This document shows positions 10,926 to 22,509 of a stretch of 64,000 nt of DNA, piece by piece. The stretch is taken from the NCBI GenBank assembly GCA_023376005.1, contig CM042160.1:87337894-87401893 (forward strand), read 5' to 3'. Numbering within the stretch: the first letter of the stretch is position 1; every line of letters starts with the position of its first letter. Source of the stretch: Doryteuthis pealeii (Eukaryota; Mollusca; Cephalopoda; Myopsida; Loliginidae). A program made the translations under genes and the position numbers. The notes beneath the pieces are model-generated. The model had not been told where the DNA came from. It was given only the letters and a program-made list of their open reading frames with translations, and ran no database searches.

Positions 10926-13721
10926 ATTAAACTTTAGGAATTTTGAGTTGTTTCTACACATTGCTGTTAAAATGTGAGATTATTTAAGATGAGAATATTG
11001 GTCAATTATTAGATTAGAAATAAAATTCTTTGAAAACCAAAACCCTGGTAACATTTTGATCTTATTGTTTGTAGATTTATTTAGAAAAGAAAAGAAAGAA
11101 AAAAAGGAATGAGAACAAAGAAAAAAAAAATGGCTTACTTGGAAAAATCAAAAGACACGCGCTTTTCCGATCTTTCTTTTTCTCTTTTTTGTCATCATTC
11201 TTGAGGATTATATTCCGCAACTGAGAAACGTAGTTCTTTCCATGTTGTCGTACCCGTCTTAAGTAAATCCTAGATAGATGAGAAAAAAAAGAGGTATTTA
11301 AGCCAAGATCAGACACACCTTTTTTCTACCTCTGTTCACCCAAAACTATGAAGAAGAGTTGGTCTGCTCACTGATGCTGGGCAATCAAGATTAGAAAGTC
11401 AATAACAATATAAATGTTTGCCAACCCCTGCAATTTTTGGAAAAAAATGGAAGAAAAAAAAAAACAACAAAAAAAAAAAACTCCATATCATAAAGCCCAC
11501 CCGGGTAAAACTTGGGCTATTTTGATAATAAAAAAACTGTAAATACTTTGTGAAATGTTAAAACAAAACAGATTGAATATTTGATTTTTGACAACTTGTG
11601 TTAGAACCATTTATAAAGAAATAAAAACACATTTATACATGATCAGATTTTTGGATGCCTCATGTGTTTCTATTGTAGAGGCAAATAGAACATTGGATTA
11701 TATGTAGACAATACATATATATATATAGATATGTTATATATAGCGTTAGTAGCATTGAAAATAGCTTTAATTGGAAAAAATGTCCAATCTAGTTTGTAGT
11801 TTAACTAAAATGTGTTTATGCTGTTATAAAGAAATATTTACTGGAAATGTGTGTTTATCTTTATTTTGTTTCTCTCAATGTAAACTATTTTTGCTTACAG
11901 TTTCTGCTTTTTATGTAAAGCATGTCCATATGTTTGCTTCTTAAAGAAAACCCCCCCCACCTTGTCAAACTTTTGACCTAATGACACTATATAGAATACT
12001 ATCTTTAGTCAGTACAAAGCAGATAAAAAGTTGAAAATGCTAAATTTAACTATTACAAATAGCTAATTCCATTAACAAGAGAATTTGTTTATTTCCCCAT
12101 ACACAAATAATTATAGTATTAAGATAATTTTTTAAAAGATACTCAAAATTCATTAAGATTATTAATATTGTCCTATAGAATTATCTTTACATAGATTCTC
12201 TAAATACAAAGTAATATAACCAATGAGATTTTAGTAAATTTCTGATTTGTAGAAAAAGTTCTTTAAGGAAAGTTAAAATCAGCAAAAATGATTAATATGA
12301 AACTATTTTTCTGGAAACATGAAAATTCTTTGGCATGCGCAAAAGAGTTTTCATGATCAGTGTGCGATTACCTTTATATAACTCTTCCAACCCAAATATT
12401 ACCAAAAATATTTGGTTAAAATCCCCTGTAATAGATATAGTTTTTTATTTAAATCAAGAGAACTAACATGAGGGATTTCTCCATTTTATATAGTAATAAT
12501 GTACATTTAAACATATCTATTTGTAAGTAAGCAAGAAAAATCTATAGTTTTTAAATTTTCAAATTTCAATACATCAAATTTGCAGTCGAAAAATATTAAA
12601 TTTAATTAAATAGACAAATTTCATTAATAAGAACTGAATTTTTTAAGTTGTTGCCAATTAGGAATTTTTGTGCTTTATATTTAACTGGATTTCTTTGCAG
12701 TGCAAGAACAATGAAAAAATAGACTCAATAAGTTTTACTTTTAACTTGAATATTAATTCCAAAGAATCTGGTTAAATATCAGAAATGTTTACAGTAAGAA
12801 TAAAATAAGGCAAGTTGGCCATTATAAGAACAAAGAAACAAGAAATAAATAAGTAAGAGTATCATAGAAACGAAGAATCTAAATATCAGGATATATAAAG
12901 ATGAAAGTTAAAAATGGAACAAACAAGAGAGGAGGTGAGAAAAGAGAAAGAGGATGGAAACAGAACAATCAGATATGAAATTTAGGACTCTAAATATAAG
13001 GAAACAAAAATCATATTTTTAATTTACAAAAAATAAAATTCAAAAATTTTAAATTAAAAATTAAAAATCTGTAGATATTTCATGTATAGTTTTCAAAAGA
13101 TTGTTTTTCATGTTTTTTAAAGATTTTAAAAATTTTTTTTTTACATCATCAATATAAAAAAATCTCCATAGAATGTGAAGGGGTACAGGTTTTAATATTA
13201 AACAGCTGTTAATTTAGATGTAGAAGGAAGGATGATTAGACTTAACACCTGGATGAAATGGTAATTAAATATGAAGATCTATTTATAGACATTAGATCAG
13301 ATGAGAGATGATTTATCAGATCCTTCACTTGATAAAAATAATAAGAATATAAGAATAGTGGAAGAAAAAGAAGTTGAATATGGTACAGGCCATTAATTGA
13401 TTTATGAAATAAAAAAGTATTTTTTTTTTTTTACAAACACAAACATTGAATATCAATAACCCAACAAAACATGACTACATTTTGACATATAGACAAAATA
13501 CATAACACTAGAAACCTATATCTAGAATGGGAATGCTTTAAGAAATTGAATATCAAGAAATTTTATTGGATTTAAGATGGTGAGATCTTTTCTGCTTATG
13601 CAAGAGGAAATATTTTTTTAAAAATTCCATATATTTACTCCCAACTCGCGAAAAGAACCACACACGAGACAGATTGTTTCTACAGTAAAATAACTAAAAA
13701 TGCATTTTATAATAATCAGTT

Positions 13722-13885
13722 GATGCTGATAGCTTTTTGCATCCTAGGATGCATATATTGCTTTAAATGAGTCCCTGGCCAAATATCGGGTCGCCAACTA
13801 AGCTACTACTACCTTGTATCTTTATCCTGCTCTTCGTTCTTAAGAGAAACTACTTGAAATGGTTATGGGTTAAATACAGCTCTTA
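13722..13885 (+). mobile_element. MITE family M1 fragment (right-arm copy)
   Basis: Starts with the family end GATGCTGATAGCTTTTTG, then GCATCCTAGGATGCATATAT and GCTTTAAATGAGTCCCTGG. The rest of the element is degraded and truncated. Confidence 0.7.
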
Positions 13886-13950
13886 CACCCGTAAAAGAGC
13901 ACGTTATTTTCAATTCTACAATACTAAAAAAACTCTACTACTACCACACT

Positions 13951-14012
13951 ACACATTATATATATATATATTATATATATTATATATATATAGATAGATA
14001 GATAGAGATAGA
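13951..14012. repeat. (TA)n and (GATA)n microsatellite
   Basis: Mirror of 7875-7960, with TATA blocks followed by GATA units. Confidence 0.85.
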
Positions 14013-14083
14013 TGCAGTAGAGTAAGCCTAATGAGTCAGAGATATCTACCTAGGTTTCTCCTAACGAATCATCAGAATATAAT

Positions 14084-14262
14084 AATAAGTAAAGTAACAA
14101 AGACTTAGAGATTTTAGCATTATAGCCTATTTCAGGTAGCTTAGACAAGTGTCTAAACTCTCCCGACTCATCTGATGAGTCGGAGAGTTAGACACTTTGT
14201 CTAAGCTTCCTGAAATAGACTATAATGCTAAATCTCTAAGTCTTTTGTTATTTCTTTACTTA
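14084..14262. mobile_element. Near-perfect fold-back element (right-arm copy)
   Basis: Long self-complementary unit. AACAAAGACTTAGAGATTTT pairs with AAATCTCTAAGTCTTTTGTT, and the centre is GACTCATCTGATGAGTC. Almost every position pairs. Mirror copy 7636-7812. Confidence 0.8.
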
Positions 14263-14382
14263 TATATTTGCTCTGTGACTCTTAGCATTAACAGCACACA
14301 TTGAGCTCTCAAACTGCGACAGGTTTTTTAAATAAAACTCTTTTTTGTAAGGAAGATTTCTCTCTCTGGACTTTTGGATTAT

Positions 14383-14400
14383 ATATATTATATATATATT

Positions 14401-14458
<58 letters not shown>
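14383..14458. repeat. (TA)n microsatellite
   Basis: Long TA tract with a few interruptions. Its mirror at 7488-7520 is less than half the length. Confidence 0.9.
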
Positions 14459-14461
<3 letters not shown>

Positions 14462-14632
14462 CCTACAAATGAATTGGTCAGGTGTTATTACAGAGAATAT
14501 AATATCTTATCCTGTATTAAAAATGGTGCACATTTCAATAGAAAACCTACAATATAAGTCTAGCTACAAAGAAACAAAGATGGTGTCAGGCTTATATAAG
14601 ATTACAATTTTCTAAATTAATCACATAACTTT

Positions 14633-14633
14633 T

Positions 14634-14673
<40 letters not shown>
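14633..14673. repeat. Poly-A tract
   Basis: About 35 consecutive A. The mirror T-run at about 7287-7303 is much shorter, a homopolymer difference typical of base-calling slippage. Confidence 0.9.
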
Positions 14674-14676
<3 letters not shown>

Positions 14677-15484
14677 CCCAAGATATGCACAGCATGCCTG
14701 TAGAATATAATAAAGATTATGTCGTAATAACTACAGTGGGGTTAAAATGCTAAAAGTAGACAGAAAACAGGAAATTCAGGTGTGTGAAGTTTTTTTTTTT
14801 TTATGGGAGCGGGTGCTCATCCATCAACTGGAGTTTGTTGTCATGATAGATAACATTTGGGTGGAAGCAAATAAGTTAGAGTCACTAAAGATGTCAACTG
14901 AAAACCAGAGTCCTATGTGCGGTGACAAGTAAGAAATTAAATATATATATAAATGATTATGTATTAAGATATTTTAGCTTTGGGGTATCATCAGTATAGT
15001 GATCCTGACAAATAAAAATTTGCGACTTCTACAATCCATTTGGGAGAAGCTTTGAACTTGCAAGCTGGTTTATATATATATAAAGGCAAGGCAACAACTG
15101 AACTAGTCTAGGACAACAGCGACAACACTGGTGCGGTGGGGTGGGGTGGGATACCTTCTATGGGTTAGATATAAGGATAGATATCAAAGGATCTAAGTGA
15201 AAGAATAAATTCATAGTTATAATGCTTTAGTCCATTTAGAGTTATAAAAGGTCAAAGTTGAAATATCTTTTTAAAATGATAATTGGTTTTCTTTAATCTC
15301 AATCCAAGGAAAATGAAAGAAAGATAGAAAATAACATTCAATATTCATAAACAGAGTGCTCTCTATTTGATAGGGAAATTTAAGTAGTAAATCATAAGGG
15401 TGGGGGGGTGGTGAAGACATTGATTTGTAGAAGAAAGAACAATATTATCAGATCAATTATAATCTGAAAGATGCTTCTTGGTTC

Positions 15485-15650
15485 TAATACTTGGGGGCGG
15501 GGCTTGTACCTTTCCCAAGAGTATTAGTCCTAAAGTGAGTGTAATACTGCCACTGGAGTGTGAACTCATTTACTATGATGCTGGAGTTCAGTATTTTAAC
15601 CTTCTAGCCCTTATATGATTAAAAGGGTTGGGGCATGTCGTTGGGTCAAT
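15485..15650 (-). mobile_element. SINE-D fragment (right-arm copy)
   Basis: Mirror of 6380-6495. Contains CCACTGGAGTGTGAACTCA and CCCAAGAGTATTAGTCC. Confidence 0.5.
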
Positions 15651-15935
15651 CGTATAGTTAGTTAAGTAATTCATACTCAACCATGAAATGCGAGGGATGA
15701 GATTAAAAAGAATGCAAGGAGAATCTCTAAAGAGAACAAAACTTGAAAGTGGAAGAGACACTGCGATCATTGTTAAAGTAGCAAAGAGACTACTTTCAAC
15801 AAGGTTACACATACATCATTGTCCGAGATATATTTTTTTATTAATATTAAATGTGTAAGACTTTTTAGACACACACATATTAAAAAGTATAACTATATTA
15901 GAAAAAAGAAAAAAAGCTTTTGAAATGAATAAAGT

Positions 15936-16312
15936 AAGTCATCGTCGGGGTGACCTAAAGTCGGTATCAACCAGACAGCGAGGGAGTCTATCCCCTTTTT
16001 ACTAGTGCTAGACCAAGGAGATTGATTCTGCATCTGAGGTGGAGCACCACACCTACCATCAGCTCCTCACTTTACCGCACAGATCCCTGTGCTACTCATA
16101 CACCGAGTTGGCGAGGACCAGTATTGAACATGGAAACTTATTGTTCCTAGGCTGATTTTGCATCTGAGGTGGAACGCCACACCTATCATCAGCTCCTCAC
16201 TTTACCGCACAGATCCCTGTGCTACTCATACACCGAGTTGGCGAGGACCGGTATCGAACATGGAAACTCATTGTTCCTAGGCTGATGCTCTACCGACTGA
16301 GCTAAATCATAG
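15936..16312 (-). mobile_element. SINE-A with 130-bp internal tandem duplication
   Basis: In minus orientation the tRNA-like head (ATTTAGCTCAGTCGGTAGAG) lies at 16289-16312. The block GCATCTGAGGTGGA... through GTTCCTAGGCTGATTTT occurs twice in tandem, at about 16030-16159 and 16160-16289. The two units differ at only a few positions. The SINE 3' end is CCCCGACGATGACTTA at the low-coordinate side. Confidence 0.85.
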
Positions 16313-16623
16313 ACAATTTTTTCGTTTTTTTTAAAGCATGTATCATATTTTGAACCTGCCTTATCTAAAAAGCTGAGAGTATAAAATGTCAAGGTCACAG
16401 AAAAATATAAGATAATCACTGATAAATTTCATTAAAATATGAATGACATTTATAAGTAACACAAGTACTCTAATAATTTATTATATTCATACTAAATCCA
16501 AAACAAGTACAGTAAAATTTAATAGCACTCAGTGAGAAACAAACTCTCAATCATTAGATTACTACTAAGCAGTTCTCATTTGATCTCTGGATGAGGGCAT
16601 AAAAATAGGTTCTTAAAGTGAAT

Positions 16624-16864
16624 TTAACTCTTAATATCTTATACCACCTCATTCCACCCGCCCGAATCACATTTGTTTCCTAATCCACCCTAAACAATAG
16701 CCTTTGTTTAAATGTAATATTAAACATATTTAGAAATCTTTATTTTTAGGGAAATAACTCCTGGTAACTTTAAATGAAAGGAAATTTTAGCCATTTTTTA
16801 TAAATCGTTAGAGGAATGGGGGCTCTGAACTAGAAAATTCTCAACAGGATGTTAAGAATTAAGA
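16624..16864. mobile_element. MITE family M2 (right-arm copy)
   Basis: Left end TTAACTCTTAATATCTTATA, right end CAACAGGATGTTAAGAATTA. The interior is collinear with 41153-41380. Confidence 0.8.
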
Positions 16865-17019
16865 GATATCAATTTTTATTTTCTGTTGAAAAGATCAATA
16901 AAAGCCTCAATATTTTAAAACAGATTGATTTTAACGGCATGTCAAACCGTACAGGGTTATTTTGTGTCAAGCAATAAATTGTGAGGGATGGTCAGATATA
17001 CGTTTTATCCAAGGATTTT

Positions 17020-17440
17020 TCTTAATTTTTACAGTAAATTGTCTGCAGTTATTCATGTTCTTGACATTAGTACATTACTCTATGTACTATACATGAGGCT
17101 TTGAGGAGTTGAGGTGCACCTAAGCACTGTACGCAATAATTTTATTATTATTATTATTATTTTTGCATGACTCCATGGATCTGTCTGGATCTCAGACCAG
17201 GACTTAGTAAGATTGTAATGAAGATCAGTAATTGCCCATGCAGCAGATCTCCCTTCTTCCTGACACTAATGTTGTCCAAAGGAAGGGCAAGGGAGCAATA
17301 CTACTCAGCATCAATGTCACTGAGTTACCAAAACAAGTTTGGAAGCAACATCAATCTGCATTAGAAACTTTAGTTTTTCCTTCTCTTAGATGGGTTTCCC
17401 TATCAAAGCTATAGAGCCCATTTTGCCTATTTTACTCATA
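17020..17440 (+). mobile_element. LINE-tail copy with (ATT)n end, joined to a degenerate repeat
   Basis: Positions 17030-17165 match the 3' end of the non-LTR element at 55640-55750 and finish in (ATT)n at about 17143-17161. The adjoining 17165-17440 is its partner repeat seen also at 4620-4860. Its short open frames are not preserved between the mirror copies, so no gene is called. Confidence 0.55.
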
Positions 17441-17860
17441 GCTGAAACATAATACATGATAAAGAAAAACAGCTTTGAAAAATCAACCAGTCAGAAAAGA
17501 TCGACTTTAAAAGGAAAAAAAAAAAAAAAAAAAGCACATGACAATACTGACAATAGAAAAAAATCTAGATACTATAAGGATATTGGGTATGAACTAAGAA
17601 CTAGATGGAGGGGGGAAAAAACACAACATACACTTCAGCCTTACATTATGAAAAGCAGATCGAGTATAAGAGGGAAATATCTAGCAACACTGAAAAGGCA
17701 CAATGGGTCAAAATACAGCAAATAAGAGAAAAGCAGAATGTCACACAGAGGTAAAGACATTTCCAAAAGATTTGAAAACTCAATTTTCTAACAACACTAC
17801 TACTACTACTCCATATCATATAAACTAGTTTCACCAATTAAGAAGGTCTATAATTATTAT

Positions 17861-18066
17861 TATCGTATATACATATCATGCAATTTTCTGAGACCTAAAT
17901 TTTAGCCTAATATTGGGGAGGGGGTTGCACCATCTGAGAAATACAAACTAAGTCTAGTCAACTATTTACACACAAATTTTATATCTTGTGTATGATGTGA
18001 TCCCCTAATATTAGGCTAAAATTTAAGTCTCAGAATAGATGTATGATATCCGAGTATATACAGTAT
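17861..18066. mobile_element. Fold-back MITE family M3 (right-arm copy)
   Basis: Mirror of 3978-4185. Ends TATCGTATATACATATC and GATATCCGAGTATATAC pair with each other; the inner arms carry CCTAATATT and AATATTAGGC. Confidence 0.75.
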
Positions 18067-19639
18067 ATTAACATTTTGCTAGAGTCAATCCTGGTCTTTT
18101 TTTTAATGAGTCCTTTTGAATATTTCCTAGACAGGAACAGTGAAATGTATTTTTTGTCTACATTCCCATAGACTTTATTAATTTTGTCTAAGAAGAACAC
18201 TTAAATTCAATAACACTGCAAATCAAATCAAGGCTTTGACATAATTTGGAAAAGTTTGGTTGTTACTAAAATAAACCCAACTAAATTTAGACATTAATAT
18301 AGCATTTAATTTTTATAAAAAAACAAAAAAGGGAATGACTTCTTTTCAAATTGAACTTTTTGAAGAGAAATTTGAGCAGCAATGCATCTAGTGTATTGAA
18401 CTTTGAAATGAATATCTCAAATAACATAAATGTTTCTTGGCTCAAGGTCATTCCCTTGGTTGGGTTGAGAACTTTTCAGGATCCTCTTATAGTGAGAGAA
18501 TTGGAATCGTTTATAAAAAATTGAAGAAACTAAGATTTCATGATGTACAAGTACAAAAATTGAATCAATGCGAGGGATTTGCTAAAAATGAAATCATAAC
18601 TTATTAAACTAATTAATCTTTGAATATCAACAGAGGAAACGAAAGAAAAAAATTGGGGCATTGAGGGTTAAACTGTTGATTTGGGTCACCAAAAGCTATT
18701 AAACTAATTCAAATCTGGTAATTGTAAAAATACAAACAAGGATAAAGTATGAAAATTAGAGGCATATGGAATTTATATCTAGAATAATTTCAAACTTTTG
18801 TAAATTTGGCAATTTCAGAAACCCTAAATTGTTCATTGAAAAAAGAAATATAAGAAAATATTTTCATGCGTATTTAATGTGAGAAATATATTTTTACAAC
18901 ATAAAAATTAAAATAAAAAGAAAATTCAAATCTTCCTAAAATAAAAAAATTATTTTAAAAAAATTCAACTATTTTAGAAAATTTAACAAAATCAATATTA
19001 GAAAAAATTATTTCCTAAAATAGCAGTTGAATGAAAACAATGAAAGTAAAAAATAAAATTAAATAAATCAGGAATAATTTTTTTTTTTAGAAGAAGAATT
19101 TTAAAGTAAAAAAAAAAAAAAAAAATAAATATAAAAATAAATCTTAATTTTTTATTCTATAAAACCCAACTGGTATTTTAGGAAATTTTACAAAATCAAT
19201 GAGCAATATTTAAATAAAAAAAATTATTTCCTATAATAGCAAAAAAGAAAATTAAGACTTTTTAGTTTTTTTTTTTAAAGAATTTTAAAGTTAAAAAAAA
19301 AAAAAAAAAAAAAAAATAGAATAATGTCAGTGGTTTTTGTTGAAGTTTGGAGAAGAAAAAAGAAGAAAAAAAAAGAAAAACAACATTTGAATTCTAAAAG
19401 TTTTCAATAGTAACAAAAGTATTTTTAAATTAAGTAATATATATACATTAGCCATAGATTATTCAAATTTTGCAGACGTGAAAAAAATAAAAAATGAATA
19501 AATTGATGGGTTTCCTAAAAGCTAAGTGTGAGAATAGAGACATAAGTAGAAGTAAAATTTGTGGAATGGGTTTAAAGAAATATAAGGAGAAATTAATTTG
19601 AGTGAGAGAAAAAAAAAATCATATATACACACAAACATA

Positions 19640-19810
19640 TTTGATTAAACAAAACAGAATCCTTATTATTTTCAAGTTTTTTATTCTTTCTTTCAAGCTT
19701 CCTAATAATTATTTTAATCTTATTAGGAAGCTTGAAAGAAAGAATAATGATAAAAAGAAAATGAAAAAAATGAAAATAAGGATTCTATTTTGTTTAACCA
19801 AATTTGCTTG
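19640..19810. mobile_element. Fold-back MITE-like element (right-arm copy)
   Basis: TTTGATTAAACAAAACAG pairs with CTATTTTGTTTAACCAAA. The centre is an AGCTTCCTAATAA / TTATTAGGAAGCT hairpin. No coding capacity. Confidence 0.7.
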
Positions 19811-19857
19811 AATGAAAAGATGTTGCCTAAATACACTTATTTTATATATATATAAGT

Positions 19858-20083
19858 TGTCGTCGGGTGGCCTAAATCAGCCAATCAGCGAAGGAGTCTA
19901 TCCCTTTTTCACTAGCGCTAGACAAAGGAGATTGTTTTTTGTGTATGAGGTGGAGTGCCACACCTGCCATCAGCTCTTCACTTTACCACACAGATTCCTG
20001 TGTTGGCGAGGCCGGTATCGAACCTGGAACCTTGTGATTCCTAGTTCGACGCTCTACCAACTGAGCTATACCAGCCCATCTGG
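19858..20083 (-). mobile_element. SINE-A, full length (right-arm copy)
   Basis: In minus orientation the head reads GGGCTGGTATAGCTCAGTTG with a B box GGTTCGATACCGGC, followed by the body and 3' end at CCACCCGACGACAACTTA. Both Pol III boxes are intact in sequence. The copy is smoother than its mirror at 1935-2175. Confidence 0.85.
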
Positions 20084-20240
20084 TATTACATATAAGTACT
20101 AGCAAGAATATGCGCCCTCCGGTCGTAATGAATATTTAAGTTTGAATGTAATGAAATATATTAAATTAGAAAGACTAACGAAATTAAATAAGAATGCATA
20201 TAAAAAGATTACACTTATTTTAATTGGTTTCTATATAAAA

Positions 20241-20314
20241 GTTGGTGAGGGCCAGTATCGAACTAGGAACCTTGTGGTTCTAGCCGAATGCTCTACCGAC
20301 TGAGCTAAACCTGC

Positions 20315-20317
<3 letters not shown>
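20241..20317 (-). mobile_element. SINE-A head only (right-arm copy)
   Basis: tRNA-like head in minus orientation (GGGCAGGTTTAGCTCAGTCG) that stops at GGCCCTCACCAAC. The SINE body is absent. It may be a truncated insertion or a tRNA-like relic. Confidence 0.75.

Positions 20318-20382
<65 letters not shown>
20317..20382. repeat. (TA)n(CA)n microsatellite
   Basis: About 25 TA units followed by CA units. Mirror of 1640-1692, where the tract is shorter and interrupted. Confidence 0.9.
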
Positions 20383-20384
<2 letters not shown>

Positions 20385-21600
20385 GTATGAACAGAAAGGA
20401 AAGCATGAGGATTAGAGAAAAGAAAAAAGAAAAAAAAGGAAAACTAAAAAGGGGGGAAGAGGGAGAGAGAGAGAGGGAGAGGAAAGAATGTATTGGCAAA
20501 AGTTAGTTTAAAAATAAGAGGAAAGTGGAAGGGAGGGTGGTCCATAATGCTTTTCAGTAAATTTGGAGCATAGAGATATTGAGAGCAAAACAATCAGATT
20601 GATGGGGCGTGTGTGTGTGTGTGTGTGTGGTTGCATTCTATTCGCAGCTGGTGATGGTCAAGTAAAGCCCATAAGTCCAAGTTCCAAAGCAAACAGGAAG
20701 TGACTGCCCACACAAAACAGTCCACTCATTCATTTGCTAACTCAGCCTAACTCTGACTGTCCGTCAATCTATCATTGTCTATCTTACTCTGCTAGTCTCT
20801 CTTCTTAATGTATATATACATATGTGCGTGCGTGTGTGTGTGTGTGGGGGGTTGCTGAGCAGTTTCTAGCTTTCAGCAAGTAAATGCCAATCTGCAGCAG
20901 GCAATAGAACAATAAAAATAGACTCCACCACACACACACCCACCCATCCACCCACCCACATTGTGCAGCAAAAGGCTCAAGTATTTATAATCACTAAAAC
21001 AACACTGTTTCCTCTTTACCCTGTCACTAGAGTTTCCGATACCAGCAGCAAACCAACAGTCAAAATTGAAAAGTTAGAAACTAGTTATTTGGTTCCCTTT
21101 TTATACTTGAATTTTTAGAGTTTCACAAATAAAACCATTAAATCTAAAAGGATTTTATCATCTTGTTACTGGAGACCTTTTAACCACACCTCCCCATCCA
21201 AGCAACCTAGATTTATAGTACATCTATGCCAATATATTAAAGTCATGTGTCTTTAGGTTCATGCCTTAGTCATTAGATAATTTTAAAAGAGGAAAGTCAT
21301 TCAAAAAAACAAACATTTCTGAAATGAATATGTAATTCAATAAGGAGAGATTTTGTTGATATTAAAATCAATTACACCTCCCTCTGTTAACTGATTATAT
21401 TACAAGTATGTTGTTTAAAATTACTTTCTTATGTATAAGTAAAGATGGAAATAAATCCAATACATGTTGAGAAGATATATAAATATATTTGTATGGATGA
21501 AATTTATTATATGCTGTTGTGTTTCAATTGGAATTTGTTTACATAAACAGCATCCCAATTAAAATTCTAAAAGCAAACTAAAATAATAGAAGACCATATT

Positions 21601-21722
21601 AAAAACTTTTACATTTTTTCAGGTCAGTTAACTTTGAACCACGTAACTTTGAGGTGTAACACAGATTCTCAAAGATACGGGGTTCAAAGTTAACTGACCT
21701 GAAAAAATGTAAAAGTTTTTAA
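21601..21722. mobile_element. Fold-back MITE-like element (right-arm copy)
   Basis: AAAAACTTTTACATTTTTTC at the left is the reverse complement of the right end (GAAAAAATGTAAAAGTTTTT). The inner arms carry GGTCAGTTAACTTTGAACC and its complement. Confidence 0.75.
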
Positions 21723-22222
21723 ATAAAATAACTGATGCATTATATCTTTTATTCATTAATATATCAACACTGAAAATTTCAAAGCTGCTTATAATTTGTA
21801 TGCATATCAATTTTAAGTAATAAGAAAGTTTATTTTTTATTTTCTTATTGAAATGATATGGAGATTGTATAAATAAAACAGCTGTTATACAATTTCCAGT
21901 ACAAAAATAATGATTTAAAAAAATAAATAAATAACCTTCAGACAAATTAGAATTATTTCAGTTAAGATAACCTAAACAGTGTGTTACTTTGTTTTTGACA
22001 AGATGGAAGTATACTTAACAAAAAATATGATCCCTGATATTAGCCCTTTTTCCCCCCCTGAAATATTTTGTGTAAATACTGGTAAAATTAACATTTATAC
22101 CAAGAGAGAAGTAGAAGTTTACATATTCAAAACAAGGGTTATTTTCTATCTAGAACAGAATGAACAAAAATATTGACAGGACAAAACATTGAGAAGAAGG
22201 AAAAAAAGTACCTTTTTTTTTT

Positions 22223-22509
22223 ATTTCCACAAATTTTAATGAAACTTTAATGGCTTAGACACACATAGGAAGTGATTATTTTTCTTTGTTATTGTTAAGT
22301 TCCCTTAGTTGTAGCAAAAAGTCAATTTTCTAAAAAGAAAATTCTCAGAAATCCCCCCCCCAAGGAAATTTCTTATCCTAATTCGTGATTAGTCATTTGC
22401 TAAGGACTTTTTGCTCCTTCTAGGGGAACTTTGACAACTATACCCAAGGAAAATAATCACTTCCTATGTGTGTCTAAGCCATTGAAGTTTCATTATAATT
22501 TGTGGAAAT
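22223..22509. mobile_element. Fold-back MITE M6, about 287 bp
   Basis: The first 55 bases (starting ATTTCCACAAATT and including GGCTTAGACACACATAGGAA) pair almost perfectly with the last 55 (ending AATTTGTGGAAAT). The centre is AT-rich with a C-run at 22353-22361. No coding capacity. It lies just beyond the last base shown to pair with the left arm, so any partner copy would be outside the window. Confidence 0.8.

Larger units (their letters stand above)
10926..22045 (-). repeat. Right arm of a giant inverted repeat
   Basis: Mirror copy of 1-10878. It runs without a visible join into the unique sequence that carries the gene at 23.8 kb and beyond. SINE copies here at 15936-16312 and 19858-20083 keep good tRNA-like A and B boxes, while their left-arm partners have lost bases in those boxes. 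Nearer the centre, for example around 13720-13885, this arm is also degraded relative to repeat consensus. It is about 240 bases longer than the left arm over the paired length. Confidence 0.95.

Noticed and set aside
10572..11250. Paired open frame in the palindrome centre around 11077-11316
   Set aside because: The reading is Lys/Phe-rich and the mirror copy has several frame-breaking indels. No intact protein is shared by both arms.
14165..14215. CTGATGAG core resembling a hammerhead ribozyme
   Set aside because: The core is explained by the perfect palindrome GACTCATCTGATGAGTC. The required GAAA segment and three-stem layout are absent.
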